Source: Rhodopirellula sp. (lineage in GTDB: Bacteria; Planctomycetota; Planctomycetia; Pirellulales; Pirellulaceae). Taken from it: a stretch of DNA of 64,000 nucleotides. The position numbers were made by a program, and so were the translations under genes. This document shows, piece after piece, positions 27,128 to 37,156 of this stretch (positions are counted from its first letter, which is position 1; each line of letters begins with the position of its first letter). The notes under the pieces are model-generated. The model was not told the origin of the DNA, did no database searches, and was given only the letters and a program-made list of their open reading frames with translations. The DNA lies in the NCBI GenBank assembly GCA_002690925.1, contig NZGD01000090.1, forward strand, positions 1 to 64,000, given 5' to 3'.

Positions 27128-28690
27128 CTAGTCCAGGAAACCGACAAGGTCTTGGCTGCGACTTGGCTGTTGCAGTTTGCGAACAGCTTTGGCTTCAATC
27201 TGTCGAATTCGCTCCCGAGTCACTTTGAAGATGTGTCCGACCTCTTCGAGCGTGTAACTGTATCCGTCACCAAGGCCATAACGCAGTTTGATAATTTCCC
27301 GTTCGCGATAAGACAGAGACTTCAACACGTTGCTGATGCGGTCACGCAACATTTCCTGTGTAGCCCCGATCTGTGGGCTTTCGGCTGTCCCGTCCGGCAG
27401 GAGATCACCAAACTGGCTGTCTTCACTGTTGCCGACAGGGCGATCCAAAGAGATGGGAAAGCGGCTCATTGTCAGAACGCGACGGGCTTCTTCGACAGTC
27501 ACGTCAGCGCGACGAGCAGTCTCTTCGATGGTCGGTTCGCGTCCCAGTTCCTGAAGCAGTTGTCGAGCGACATTCCTAACGCGACTCATGGTTTCGACCA
27601 TGTGCACAGGAATACGAATGGTTCGGCTTTGATCAGCTACAGCGCGTGTGATCGCCTGACGAATCCACCAGGTAGCGTAAGTGCAAAACTTGAAACCACG
27701 GCGGTACTCGAACTTGTCCACCGCACGCATCAGTCCTGCATTGCCTTCCTGAATCAGATCGAGGAATGAGAGTCCTCGGTTTCTGTACTTCTTGGCAATC
27801 GACACGACCAATCGCAGGTTACCTTCGCTCAGTTCGCGTTTCGCCTGTTGGTACTCAGCGTAAACTGAGTTCAGCATCTTTACACGGTTGCGAAGTGAGG
27901 TAGGGGTTTCTTGGCAGGCGGTCAGTATCTGACGTCGCTCATGCAACAGTTCTTCTCGGATTTCGCGTCCATGTTTGGTGCGTTTTTGAGCAGAAATTTC
28001 ACGATCGATTTCACCAAGCCGTACTGAAAATTTCTCTAGCAGATCAATTCGAGTTTCAATTCGCTGTGTTCGCAGGCCCAACTCTTCGATCAGTCGCACG
28101 GCACGACGGCGACGACGGGCAAGTGACCGCCATGCTTCTGCACGTCGACGCTGTGATGCGCTCTTGCTGAGTGAAACCTTCCAGTCATGTCGGTTGCGAC
28201 GTAACAGGGTTTGCAAGGTTCGAAGGTTGTGTGGAAGGCGACCAATGATCTGTTCTTTCTCAAGACGGTCAGTGACCGAAACTTGAACGGTGCGATCAAA
28301 CGGAAGTTGGCTGCGGTAAACCTTCTTAAGGGTTTTATAAGCTTCGACAAGAACGAAATGATTTTCCAGAAGCTTCGTTCGGAAACGGCGGCGAGTTTCC
28401 TCGATTCGTTTTGCCAATTCGATTTCCTGCCGGCGTGTCAGCAGAGGGATCTCACCCATTTGCGTCAGGTACATTCGTACCGGGTCATCCGACCATGACT
28501 CGCTCTCATCAACAGCAAGCAACTCATCGGGGCTATCGAGTTGCACTTGACCATCGGCCTGCTCTGCAATGGCCACGGCGACGTTGTTGTCTTCGTTGTC
28601 GTCGATAGGCAACTTGCGGAAGCCACTGGTCATGGCCTCCGTGCTCTGTGCTGCGACGGCTTCAAATTCATCAATTAAGGTATCGAACAA
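27128..28690 (-). CDS. rpoD: RNA polymerase principal sigma factor (RpoD/SigA)
   Basis: This 520-residue sigma-70 factor has region 1.2 ([30 protein letters not shown], residues 68-97) and region 2 with [56 protein letters not shown] (289-350). Region 3 starts IRIPVHMVE (359), and region 4 holds the -35 helix [27 protein letters not shown] (480-506), ending GFLD. There is no canonical region 1.1; about 65 acidic residues lead. Between regions 1.2 and 2 lies a long Arg-rich helical segment (about 100-270). A strong terminator follows. It is the only sigma gene in the window. Confidence 0.96.
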   Translation of the reverse strand: MFDTLIDEFEAVAAQSTEAMTSGFRKLPIDDNEDNNVAVAIAEQADGQVQLDSPDELLAVDESESWSDDPVRMYLTQMGEIPLLTRRQEIELAKRIEETRRRFRTKLLENHFVLVEAYKTLKKVYRSQLPFDRTVQVSVTDRLEKEQIIGRLPHNLRTLQTLLRRNRHDWKVSLSKSASQRRRAEAWRSLARRRRRAVRLIEELGLRTQRIETRIDLLEKFSVRLGEIDREISAQKRTKHGREIREELLHERRQILTACQETPTSLRNRVKMLNSVYAEYQQAKRELSEGNLRLVVSIAKKYRNRGLSFLDLIQEGNAGLMRAVDKFEYRRGFKFCTYATWWIRQAITRAVADQSRTIRIPVHMVETMSRVRNVARQLLQELGREPTIEETARRADVTVEEARRVLTMSRFPISLDRPVGNSEDSQFGDLLPDGTAESPQIGATQEMLRDRISNVLKSLSYREREIIKLRYGLGDGYSYTLEEVGHIFKVTRERIRQIEAKAVRKLQQPSRSQDLVGFLD

Positions 28691-29745
28691 GGGAGGAACT
28701 CCTCGCGCGGAAGCGGTAGTTGTCGGGGTGCGAAGCTAAAGGTCACGCAACTAGCTGATTTTGATCGTGTTTGCTGTGAGTCATGGCCGCTTGACGTTTT
28801 CCTATCCCAGGAGACGCAAAATTCGGCATGGAGTTGAAGTCAATGATCAGCAGTTTTTCGTTTGTTAAAACGCGTGTTTTCCAATAGCGGATGTTGGTGG
28901 TTAGTGGGCCAGTGGCCCTGAATCGGTTATCTGTGAGTCAGGTTGTCGTCCCGAATCGGTGATTGGGCGGAACAGGTCGGGAACGAAAGGTAGTGAGATT
29001 TTGATGTTGCTCTGTACTAGAGTACTTACGGGTGAACGCCTTGTGCCGTTCATAATCCGATTTTCAAGGATGCTTACCGGAATTTCAAAGCGAGTGACCT
29101 GTGCGGTGGAAGTTTTCCCAATCGAATAGTCGAAAATCAAAACTTCTTGTTCCACGAACGTTGCGCGTCGGTGAAATGAGAACCACACAACTCTAGCACT
29201 CGATGTCCCTGAAGTTCCTGCCCCCTCTACAAATGGAAAAACTTTAGGGTTGGGGTGCCCTTGCTCCTCAAATCGATTGTGAGATTGACGGTCTGTCTGC
29301 CAGTACACGTCGCTTCAGATCAATCCAAGTTGTTCGATACCATCCCTCTCCCGAAGTCAAGGATCAACTCAAACCGATGACGAGAACGGAATGCGTCCGC
29401 CTACGGATTACCCGCAGCCGTTATCACCCGTGTTTTCGAACGCCTTTGCGCATTCCCGCGAACTATCGCTGAAATGCAGACGTAACGACAGATTCTCCCC
29501 GTGCTACTCGCTTCAAATCAAACCTTTCGGCTTTACCTTCCTGGCCACAATTGGCAAAGTTGACCACGTGTTTTGTGACTCGAGTCATTCGGTCACGGGG
29601 ACGAACAAAACAGTTCGTTGTTATATTGCCTCGTATCGCTGTGGAGCGTTCGGGCTGATGTGGCGGATGATGCCTTTTGCTGCCTCGAATTTTAGTCACC
29701 GAGAACGCCCGGTCTAGTCGGGACTCCTTCAAATCTTCATCTATT
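28691..29745. other. about 1-kb stretch upstream of rpoD without a supported gene
   Basis: The longest frame here is on the minus strand at 28901-29308 (135 codons). Its middle has an alternating hydrophobic pattern that could be beta strands (RVVWFSFHRRATFVEQEVLIF shortened), but it has no recognisable family, signal or ribosome binding site, so I do not call it. The rpoD promoter should be in the first 200 bases next to 28690; I cannot point to one confidently. Confidence 0.4.
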
Positions 29746-30285
29746 ATGCATCTTTTGCCCTGTACAAATTGCCAACACCCTCTTCCAGTCACCCCCTCAC
29801 AGGCGGGCGACAGCATCCTATGTTCGGAATGTCAAACCGAAGTTTCGATTCCAAAGTTGGGAGTCCTTCGGCAATTACCACTTGCTGAGAAGGCAGATGA
29901 GGGCAAATCTGCAAGGCAGAAGCAGCGTGATGGCGGGGTTTCCATCGTGTTTGCCGCCTTCGGGATGATCGCCCTTGCAGGTTTCATTGTGGCAGCATTT
30001 TGTGGTATTCGTTGGGTTTTGATCCCAAATTTGAAGACCACTGACGAGCATGTCGCTGACCTTCGGGCAGACTATGCTGAGAGGCCGTCCGCCGAGCTGA
30101 TCCGAGAATATGAGCAGATGGTCGGCGACGGAATCGAACTTGGAGTGCCGTTTACGTACAAGCGAATCGCTGACGAAAAGCAGCGATGGGGTCAAATTGC
30201 TGGCATATCAGGCGTCACTGGGCTCTTGGCAACGGTAGCCGCTTTTGGGTTTGCGGCAGTTGGTCGCAGGTCGGCCACCCGCTGA
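29746..30285 (+). CDS. membrane protein with N-terminal zinc-ribbon-like motif
   Basis: I do not recognise a named family for this 179-residue protein. It starts with MHLLPCTNC and a paired CSEC about 22 residues later, which together look like a CxxC...CxxC zinc ribbon often placed before membrane segments in planctomycete proteins. Two hydrophobic helices follow: SIVFAAFGMIALAGFIVAAFCGIRW (about residues 65-90) and GISGVTGLLATVAAFGFAAVG near the C-terminus, with a soluble helical segment between. The ATG at 29746 was chosen because it starts just before the zinc ribbon. It is convergent with the methyltransferase gene, 15 nt away. Confidence 0.7.
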   Translation: MHLLPCTNCQHPLPVTPSQAGDSILCSECQTEVSIPKLGVLRQLPLAEKADEGKSARQKQRDGGVSIVFAAFGMIALAGFIVAAFCGIRWVLIPNLKTTDEHVADLRADYAERPSAELIREYEQMVGDGIELGVPFTYKRIADEKQRWGQIAGISGVTGLLATVAAFGFAAVGRRSATR

Positions 30286-30300
30286 CTAGGGACACTTGGG

Positions 30301-31113
30301 TCAGGCTCGGGTTCGCCGCAATACATAGACCACATCTTCGGTTGCTGCATCGACCTCAATCGGGTCATCCAGCTCGTAGGAAAAGTTGTAGGTGGCAATG
30401 CTTTCCCAGCAACCTGAGGATGTGATCAGGCGATCCATCTGCTTGGGCCGGTAACTTCTTAGTACCAGTTCGTCCAAGATGCGAAAACTCCGAGTCGGGT
30501 TATGAACGTCGAACTGGATCCCAAATCTTTCGATTCGGCTTCCCTTTTTTCTCTCTTTGGTCCACATGTGAGTGTTGATGGACAGGTGTCCTCTGCGGGC
30601 TGACCAGGACTCGGTTTCGCTCGGAGCAACTTCGGTCGGTGTGAGGTGGACACCTAAAAGATAAAGGCCGCCTACGCGAATAGCTTGCCCCATGCAGGCG
30701 AGGTGTGCTCGAGCTGCCTTCTCAGTTTGCAGGTGCCGAAAGCTATTGATGGTATTGAATGCAATGTCATATCGGTGAGGGACGCGAAAGTCCGACATGT
30801 CTGCGACAAACGCCTTGGCATCGATCCCGTGACGCTCGAAACGTGCATTGCAGAAGTCGACAGCTTTTGGGTTCAGGTCCAAACCCGCTACTTCATGGCC
30901 GCGCTTCGCCAGCGAGTACAACAGACGGCCTGTGCCACAGGCGGGTTCGAAAAACTGCTTGAGTGGACGCTGCATGTACTCATCACCACAGCCAAGAATG
31001 AACCTGATTTCAGCTGCACAATCAGCTCCAAACACCAAATCGTAGTATTTCGGGTGATCGTAGATCGATTCGTTGATTGTTTCGATGGAATAATTCTCTG
31101 ATTTTGAATTCAA
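30301..31113 (-). CDS. class I SAM-dependent methyltransferase
   Basis: This 270-residue Rossmann-fold methyltransferase has motif I FEPACGTGRLLYSLAKRG (about residues 54-71), motif II VAGLDLNPKAVDFC with the acidic residue that binds the SAM ribose, then ADMSDFRVPHRYDIAFNTINSFRHL. The C-terminal half is beta-rich as in small-molecule methyltransferases. Substrate unknown. The N-terminal segment IYDHPKYYDLVFG is typical of this broad group. It lies 101 nt upstream of nothing operonic on its 3' side and follows the DinB gene on the same strand. Confidence 0.86.
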   Translation of the reverse strand: MNSKSENYSIETINESIYDHPKYYDLVFGADCAAEIRFILGCGDEYMQRPLKQFFEPACGTGRLLYSLAKRGHEVAGLDLNPKAVDFCNARFERHGIDAKAFVADMSDFRVPHRYDIAFNTINSFRHLQTEKAARAHLACMGQAIRVGGLYLLGVHLTPTEVAPSETESWSARRGHLSINTHMWTKERKKGSRIERFGIQFDVHNPTRSFRILDELVLRSYRPKQMDRLITSSGCWESIATYNFSYELDDPIEVDAATEDVVYVLRRTRA

Positions 31114-31214
31114 CTTGCGGATCGCTTTCTAGCCGGAGGATGCATGCTGTAGGAAGCTGCCTGCCGTGAGCCTGCTTGCTTCCCAGATTGTGGAGCTCGT
31201 TCTATCGAAATGCT

Positions 31215-31760
31215 CTAACGAACAGGCTCCAACCCGAGTGCACGCCTCAATAATCCAATTTGACCGATATGAGTGTGTTCATGGATGGGGCAAAACAGGA
31301 TCGCCCCCAACTTGTTGGGGTAAGCCGCATACGGCATGTCTACCGGTTCCAGCAGTGTTTCCACAGTGACCTTTGCTAATTCCGCCAAGGAACGTTCGAA
31401 AACCAGTCCCATCCGCTCACGTAATTCGCTTGCCGATGGCTGTCGAGATGTGTCCGAGGAGGGTTTGGAGCTGCGGCTGTAGGCCTTGCGAAATCGACTT
31501 GGAATCAATTCCAGGTCGTCTGGGCTGCGTCCCCGAATGCGAAACATTAAGAGACCGTACTGACTAACCGTCAGATGCCCCACTTGCCATGCAATGTTTG
31601 TTGGCAGCCCCGCTGGCATATCGAACCATAACTCATTTGGTGTGTGATCCAGCAGCTCTAGGCAATATTGTCGGGCGAATTTCATCTGCCCAATCGCTGA
31701 CTCAAGCATGGTGGTGGCGGAATCAGCTTGAGCGGCGGGGTTTGGTTCTTGGGCGTTCAT
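31215..31760 (-). CDS. DinB family protein
   Basis: This 181-residue four-helix bundle protein of the DinB/YfiT metal-dependent group has a plausible metal-binding His triad: the His in WQVGHLTVSQYG (helix 2) and the two in HEHTHIGQIGLLRRALG near the C-terminus. Known members include thiol S-transferases; the reaction here cannot be assigned. The frame is open to 31808, but the ATG at 31760 (MNAQEPN) precedes the first helix and was chosen. It is a cytoplasmic protein without a signal peptide. Confidence 0.82.
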   Translation of the reverse strand: MNAQEPNPAAQADSATTMLESAIGQMKFARQYCLELLDHTPNELWFDMPAGLPTNIAWQVGHLTVSQYGLLMFRIRGRSPDDLELIPSRFRKAYSRSSKPSSDTSRQPSASELRERMGLVFERSLAELAKVTVETLLEPVDMPYAAYPNKLGAILFCPIHEHTHIGQIGLLRRALGLEPVR

Positions 31761-31841
31761 AAAGCGGATAATATCAAAGATCGAACCTTTGTGATGCCGG
31801 GTAGGCAAGTGAGTAAGGCTGATTTATCCGAGACAACATAG

Positions 31842-31871
31842 TTGGCAGCCAGAGACTTGGCAGCCAAAGAG
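31842..31871. repeat. 15-bp tandem duplication
   Basis: Two adjacent units, TTGGCAGCCAGAGAC and TTGGCAGCCAAAGAG, differ at two positions. They lie in the 230-bp gap between the DinB gene and the DUF374 acyltransferase gene. Confidence 0.75.
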
Positions 31872-31989
31872 AAAGTTACGGTGAACTCAGCATGTTACTG
31901 CTATATCAACTCACTGATCGTATCGTTCGATTGGTATCCCTTTTCCGGGCGACGTATTTATCGAAACCCGAAGCCTCCACAGGGGACGC

Positions 31990-32706
31990 TCAGGCAGCCT
32001 TTTGCTCTGGAACGCTTTGTCTTCGAGATCGACGCGTGGGGCGTTCGCGATATCCCTCTTCGGGATCATACTTCTTTTCGAGCTCATCCAAAGCAATCTC
32101 GATGCGTTGGGTCAGTCCACTGAGCGACTCGCCGCGCTGGGGGTAGATCAAATCGCTGAAGTAATAATCAATCGTGCAAAACGGCTTCGGAATCTGTAAA
32201 CGGTCCCACGTTTTGGAAAGAATCCATCGTTGTGTGGGAATGGCCAGCACACCCACAATTGGGGTTTTCGTTTTGCGAGCCAGCAGGCTGATGCCTTTGT
32301 GAGCCTTCCCTCGCGGTCCGCGTGGACCATCGACGGTAAGCATCACCGGTTTCCCACCGCGCACATACTCAACCAATATCTGCAGAGCCGCCAAGCCACC
32401 CTTCTCCGAGGTCCCGCTGCTGCCTCTCAAAGGCACATGACCGATTAATTTCAAACCAGGAACGACCAGTTCACCATCCTTGGATCGTGAAACCATTGTC
32501 CCAACGCCCGGTTCTGCTCCCAAAACACCTGCAATCTGTACTGCGTGGTAGCCCGCGACCAAATGATTGATGCCGTCACGATTCAGTAATTGTCGGGGAT
32601 CATTGTTGTAGCGAAATCGGCAGGTTAGTCGAAGCGTTAGTACAAATAATCCTGCTAGCCAGGGGGTCAGTTTTTTCATTCCAGCAGTATCCAGAGGCCG
32701 AGACAT
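31990..32706 (-). CDS. DUF374-family lysophospholipid acyltransferase-like protein
   Basis: This 238-residue protein has an N-terminal hydrophobic anchor (LTPWLAGLFVLTLRLTC) followed by the DUF374 core: LVAGYHAVQIAG with the candidate catalytic His, GTMVSRSKDGELV, GHVPLRGSSGTSEKGGLAAL and VMLTVDGPRGPRGKAHKGISLLA. Members are thought to act as acyltransferases on lipid A or phospholipid-like acceptors at the inner membrane (family knowledge). The C-terminal tail is Arg-rich (RERPTRRSRRQS). A second ATG at 32679 is an equally good start. Confidence 0.85.
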   Translation of the reverse strand: MSRPLDTAGMKKLTPWLAGLFVLTLRLTCRFRYNNDPRQLLNRDGINHLVAGYHAVQIAGVLGAEPGVGTMVSRSKDGELVVPGLKLIGHVPLRGSSGTSEKGGLAALQILVEYVRGGKPVMLTVDGPRGPRGKAHKGISLLARKTKTPIVGVLAIPTQRWILSKTWDRLQIPKPFCTIDYYFSDLIYPQRGESLSGLTQRIEIALDELEKKYDPEEGYRERPTRRSRRQSVPEQKAA

Positions 32707-33089
32707 GATTCACACCATCGGTCGACCATGTATAGAGACATCGTCCCCTGCAGTGAACAGCAAAAGAAAGTGAACAGCAAAAGGTGTGGTTGCTAGCATT
32801 CCACCTCTACGTCGATCCAAGATGGTTGCTGTCGTTCAGGCCGAAGGCGAGTAGCTTCTGAGCCTGAAGGATGAGTGAGCGTTGTGGTCTTCGGTCATGC
32901 GTTCCCTGGCAACCACTTTCTTTTCGCCCATTTTGACGGCGATGAATATCCTCCGCTGGACATAGCCTCAGCTGGACCTTGTTCCCGCTGGATTTGGGGT
33001 GCCGGCATCGTTTCGAACCGAAGGTACACGTCAAAGGGGCATTCGACTGGCAGATCTGACCACAGTTGTGACGCAAACGCGTGATCTGT
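32707..33089. other. 383-bp intergenic stretch with a 17-bp-period duplication
   Basis: There is no supported gene. The 15-bp string AGTGAACAGCAAAAG occurs at 32752-32766 and again at 32769-32783. The DUF374 promoter should be in the left part; the right part is downstream of the XylR-like gene, with no clear terminator. Confidence 0.6.
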
Positions 33090-34289
33090 TCATGGAAGAT
33101 GGGACCGATATTGGCCCGGTGTTTGTCCGATTTCGCGTTTAAACACCACGCTGAAATATTCGGCGTGTTTGAATCCAGTCAAGCTTGCGACCTGTGACAG
33201 GGGCAATTTGGTTTCGCGTAGCAGTTGTTGCGCCCTTTTCATTTGGGCGTTTCGTATTTCAGCTTGCGGTGAACGCCCGATAAATTGTCTGAATCGTCGC
33301 TCAAGTGAGCTGCGGGCAATGGTGACTTCTTCCAGAATCTCAGTGACTGAAAGACCATCGCAGGCTCGTTCACGAATGATTTTCAGAGCAGAGACGACGT
33401 CGGCATCATCAATCGCCATCACGTCGGTTGAATGTCTTGCGGCGATGCCCAGTGGGGCAATTTTGACATTTCGTTCGGCCGGTTCTTCGTTTCGCATCAG
33501 CTGATCCAGCATGCGGGCGGCTTCGTAGCCGATTCGGTCAGCGGCAGGAATTACACTCGACAGTGGGGGTTGGCAAAAGTCGCAGATGACTTGGTCATTA
33601 TCTACGCCGATAACGGCAACCTGATCGGGCACAGAAATTTGTGCCACACGGCAGGCTTCGAGAACATGCTGTCCTCGAAAGTCGTTACATGCCAGCACGC
33701 CGATAGGTTTGGGCAGTTCTAATAACCACTGGACCATTTTGGCTTGTTGTGCTTCCCAGCCAGTGCGTCGGGCTTGTGCCCAGTCGGAACTGTGGAACTG
33801 AATATCAGCATCGTGTTGACGCAGCTGATGTTGAAATCCGCGATATCTGGCTTCGGACCATTGGTGGTTTGTAAATCCGCAGAAGGCAAATCGTTTCAGT
33901 CCACGTTGAAGAAGATGTTCGGCTGCGACCTGCCCAATTGCTTCGTGATCGTTCCAGATCGAGGGAAGTCCCTGATCACCATAAATATCGGTTAGATTTA
34001 CTGTTGGGATTCCAGATTTTGCGATGAGGTCGGCCATCTCGGGAGTGGTTGATCTTGTGATGATCCCATCCCCATCCCACGTTTTGAGCCAGGCCGGCGG
34101 TGTCACGAGCAACTCTCGCAGATCGAGCTGGACTGACCACGGTGGATTTTCTACCAGATATTGGCTGATGCCCTCCAGCACGCCGCGTCCAAACGACATA
34201 GCAGTCTCGACGATCAAAAGTACGTGGGGACGGTGCTGGTTGCCGCGTGACTTGATGTGAAATTTCCTGTCCTGCTTACTATTGACCAT
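33090..34289 (-). CDS. XylR-like AraC-family transcriptional regulator
   Basis: This 399-residue regulator has an N-terminal periplasmic-binding-protein-like sensor of the LacI/XylR type (HVLLIVETAMSFGRGVLEGISQYL at about 23-46, ending near GIAARHSTDV at 280) and a C-terminal AraC double helix-turn-helix (VTEILEEVTIARSSLERRFRQFIGRSP, then PLSQVASLTGFKHAEYFSVVFKREIGQTPGQYR). In E. coli XylR the sensor binds xylose; the ligand here is likely a sugar (inference). It diverges from the PSD1-DUF1501-glycosidase-sulfatase run across 407 bp, the expected place of a local activator of that run. Confidence 0.92.
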   Translation of the reverse strand: MVNSKQDRKFHIKSRGNQHRPHVLLIVETAMSFGRGVLEGISQYLVENPPWSVQLDLRELLVTPPAWLKTWDGDGIITRSTTPEMADLIAKSGIPTVNLTDIYGDQGLPSIWNDHEAIGQVAAEHLLQRGLKRFAFCGFTNHQWSEARYRGFQHQLRQHDADIQFHSSDWAQARRTGWEAQQAKMVQWLLELPKPIGVLACNDFRGQHVLEACRVAQISVPDQVAVIGVDNDQVICDFCQPPLSSVIPAADRIGYEAARMLDQLMRNEEPAERNVKIAPLGIAARHSTDVMAIDDADVVSALKIIRERACDGLSVTEILEEVTIARSSLERRFRQFIGRSPQAEIRNAQMKRAQQLLRETKLPLSQVASLTGFKHAEYFSVVFKREIGQTPGQYRSHLP

Positions 34290-34696
34290 GGTCTGGGGGG
34301 CTTCGGGGATAGACAGGGAGATGGGCAGAGTCAGGGGGCTGAAAAGAGCCCCGATCTGTTGAGATCGATAGTCTTCTGCTCATTCTAGACGATGATTCTC
34401 AAAAAGAAGGATTGTGGGTTGGGGTAAACCGCAGTGTTGCATATTGTCGCAGAGCTCGTTAACTGCCTATTTTTCGCACTAACATGACGTTTTCGCCAGC
34501 TTCATGACTTGGCGGAATAATTCTCAATTGGAAGTACGCTGGTTCTCATTGGCAGGCGATCGTAGACCAGTCACAATGAGGATAGCTGTCCAAATTTGTG
34601 ATCGACGGGAGTATTCGTTTTGGGTCTCCAGTCTGCGTTACCGATTCATGCTTTACCCGCCTTCGACAGCAAGTATCCCTCCGTTCCAAGATTTAC
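34290..34696. promoter_or_regulatory. divergent control region of the sulfatase locus
   Basis: This region separates the XylR-like gene from the PSD1 gene. Two small hairpins stand side by side near the regulator: GGGGCT/AGCCCC (34335-34340 with 34347-34352) and CGATCT/AGATCG (34352-34357 with 34362-34367, 4-nt loop). The string TTCTCA recurs at 34392, near 34520 and near 34545. No convincing -35/-10 pair was found. These are candidates for operators, not established sites. Confidence 0.4.
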
Positions 34697-37156
34697 ATGA
34701 TGCCTTCGCTTTCAAAGATGTTTTCGACCCGTCGATTGATCATGGCCCTGTTGGTTGGGCTGATCTGCGTGACGAGTCGGCCGAGTTTCGCGCAGGATGA
34801 CCAGACGAAGCAGTCGGTTGATTTTGCCAAGCAAATCCAACCCATTCTCGCGAAACGCTGTTTCGCCTGTCACGGTCCTGATGAAGCTGAAGGCGGGCTG
34901 CGGTTCACAAGCCAGGAGGCAGCGTTTGCTGAGGCTGATTCTGGGCAGCATGCGATCGTCCCGGGTGATGTCGATGCAAGTGTTCTGCTTGCTCGAGTTG
35001 TATCTGAAGCGGAAGACGAACAGATGCCACCAGAAGGCGATCGTTTGTCACCTGAGGAAGTAGAGTTGTTGACGCGTTGGATCCAAGACGGTGCGAAGTG
35101 GCAGCAGCACTGGGCATTCAAACCGATGCAGAATCCTGAACCACCGGCGATAGACAATGCCGAGTGGGGCCAACATCCGATTGATCAATTCATTTACTCG
35201 GCCGTATCGAAAATGGGTTTGAAGCCCAATCCAGCAGCTGACCGGGCGACCCTGATTCGTCGGGCCTATTTCGATTTGACCGGATTGCCACCCTCTGCAG
35301 AGCAGGTGAAGACGTTTGTGGATGATCCCGACCCCAAAGCTTTTGAAAAAGTGGTTGATCAGTTGCTTGAATCACCACACTACGGCGAACGTTGGGGACG
35401 CCATTGGTTGGATCTGGTTCGCTTTGCTGAAACAAATTCCTATGAGCGCGATGGTGCCAAACCGAACGCTTGGAAATATCGCGACTATGTCATCAAGGCA
35501 TTCAATGACGATAAGCCATATGATCAATTCCTCACCGAACAACTGGCTGGAGATGAGCTGGATGAGGTGACGACGGAGTCATTGACTGCGACGGGATACT
35601 ACCGGCTGGGAATTTGGGATGATGAGCCCGCTGATCCTCTGCTGGCGCGGTTTGACGATATGGACGACATCATCATGACGACTGGGCAGGCAATGCTCGG
35701 TTTGACTTTGAATTGTGCGCGGTGTCATGATCACAAGATTGATCCCATTTCACAAAAAGACTACTACAGCTTCCTCGCCATGATGGGAGATGTGACACGC
35801 TGGGGGCATCGGGGTGATCAGCGTTCCAATAACCAGATTGATGTCTCGTCCGAAGAACTGAATCAAAAATATCGTGACAATGACGAAACCAAGCGTCGCC
35901 TGGAAACAGAGATAAGGAATGTCGAGCAGTCGGGCATTGTTAAAATGTCGGCGCCGGATCAGCGGGCTACCGAGGGACCCAAGCGGGATCGAAATCGTGT
36001 CTTGAAAGAGAAACTCAGAGACAACTTGAGTGAAGAGGATTGGACAAAGTACAAGGACCTGCAAAAGCAACTCGCCGATACGGTCCAGCAGGGTAAGACA
36101 CTGCCCCAACGCGAGATGGTGATGGGTTTGGCAAAGTGCAAACCCAAGCCCGACCAGACCTTTGTTCTGTTTCGAGGCAATCCACATTCTCCAGCAGATC
36201 CTGTTGAACCGGATTTCCCAGCCATTTTTGAGACACCTGCACCGGATGCTTCGGCCTTTATTGGCAATGAGAAGACTGCGGGTCGCCGACGGGTTTTGGC
36301 AGACTGGATTACGAGCGATGAAAATCGGTTGACGGCCCGAGTCATGGCTAATCGCGTTTGGCAGTTTCACTTTGGACGCGGTATTGTTCGAAGCAGCAAC
36401 AACTTTGGAAAGTTGGGTGTACCACCGACGCACCCTGCCCTCCTTGATTGGCTTGCTCAGCAGTTGATTGCTGGCGATTGGAAGCTGAAAGATTTTCATC
36501 GCCTGATCATGTCGAGTCGTGCTTATCAAATGTCATCCGCTGGCCAGACTGCTGGTCTGGCAACCGATCCGGCTAATGATCTGCTGTGGCGTTTTGATCC
36601 GCGGAGATTGAGCGCGGAAGAGGTGCGTGACACTATTCTTGCTATCAACGGTTCATTGAATCGTCAGACCTATGGACCGAGCTTTTACCCATCGCTGTCG
36701 CGTGAAGTTTTGGCAGGTCAGTCACGTCCAGGTGCTGGTTGGGGCAATTCTTCCGAGCAGGAAAAAAATCGACGGTCGGTTTACATTCATGTGAAAAGGT
36801 CGTTACTGACACCTATTCTGACGGCCTTTGATTTTCCCGATCCTGACCTGACCTGTGAAGACAGGTTTGTGACCCTGCAACCAGGTCAGGCGCTCGCTTT
36901 GCTCAATAGCAAGTTTGCCCATGAGCAAGCAAAACGGTTGACCGAGTCCGTGGGTGGTGCGGATCTCGAGAATGAGGAATTGGTGCAACGTGTGATCGCC
37001 AAGGCGTTGTCACGAGACGCGACGGAAACTGAAGTCGCCAACGGCAGCAAGTTGATTACCACTTTGCAGACGACTGATAATTTGCCGCGCCAACGCGCAG
37101 TCGAATTGTATTGCCTTACTGTCATGAACTGGAATGAATTTCTGTTCGTCGATTAG
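34697..37156 (+). CDS. PSD1 / DUF1549-DUF1553 planctomycete cytochrome c protein
   Basis: This 819-residue secreted protein has a signal peptide (TRRLIMALLVGLICVTSRPSFAQ) and a c-type cytochrome domain with heme motif CFACH (residues about 55-59) of the planctomycete C type. A DUF1549 domain follows (DQFIYSAVSKMGLKPNPAADRATLIRRAYFDLTGLPP, YGERWGRHWLDLVRFAET), then the DUF1553 domain (VFNR-like MANRVWQFHFGRGIVRSSNNFG, ALLNSKFAHEQAKRL). In planctomycetes this protein is very often followed by a DUF1501 gene, as here. A redox or catabolic role is suspected but unproven. The ATG at 34697 (or 34700) starts the signal peptide. Confidence 0.9.
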   Translation: MMPSLSKMFSTRRLIMALLVGLICVTSRPSFAQDDQTKQSVDFAKQIQPILAKRCFACHGPDEAEGGLRFTSQEAAFAEADSGQHAIVPGDVDASVLLARVVSEAEDEQMPPEGDRLSPEEVELLTRWIQDGAKWQQHWAFKPMQNPEPPAIDNAEWGQHPIDQFIYSAVSKMGLKPNPAADRATLIRRAYFDLTGLPPSAEQVKTFVDDPDPKAFEKVVDQLLESPHYGERWGRHWLDLVRFAETNSYERDGAKPNAWKYRDYVIKAFNDDKPYDQFLTEQLAGDELDEVTTESLTATGYYRLGIWDDEPADPLLARFDDMDDIIMTTGQAMLGLTLNCARCHDHKIDPISQKDYYSFLAMMGDVTRWGHRGDQRSNNQIDVSSEELNQKYRDNDETKRRLETEIRNVEQSGIVKMSAPDQRATEGPKRDRNRVLKEKLRDNLSEEDWTKYKDLQKQLADTVQQGKTLPQREMVMGLAKCKPKPDQTFVLFRGNPHSPADPVEPDFPAIFETPAPDASAFIGNEKTAGRRRVLADWITSDENRLTARVMANRVWQFHFGRGIVRSSNNFGKLGVPPTHPALLDWLAQQLIAGDWKLKDFHRLIMSSRAYQMSSAGQTAGLATDPANDLLWRFDPRRLSAEEVRDTILAINGSLNRQTYGPSFYPSLSREVLAGQSRPGAGWGNSSEQEKNRRSVYIHVKRSLLTPILTAFDFPDPDLTCEDRFVTLQPGQALALLNSKFAHEQAKRLTESVGGADLENEELVQRVIAKALSRDATETEVANGSKLITTLQTTDNLPRQRAVELYCLTVMNWNEFLFVD

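Noticed and set aside
28901-29308. Minus-strand 135-codon frame upstream of rpoD
   Set aside because: It has no family, signal or ribosome binding site and no supporting neighbour. I could not distinguish it from chance in a long open gap.
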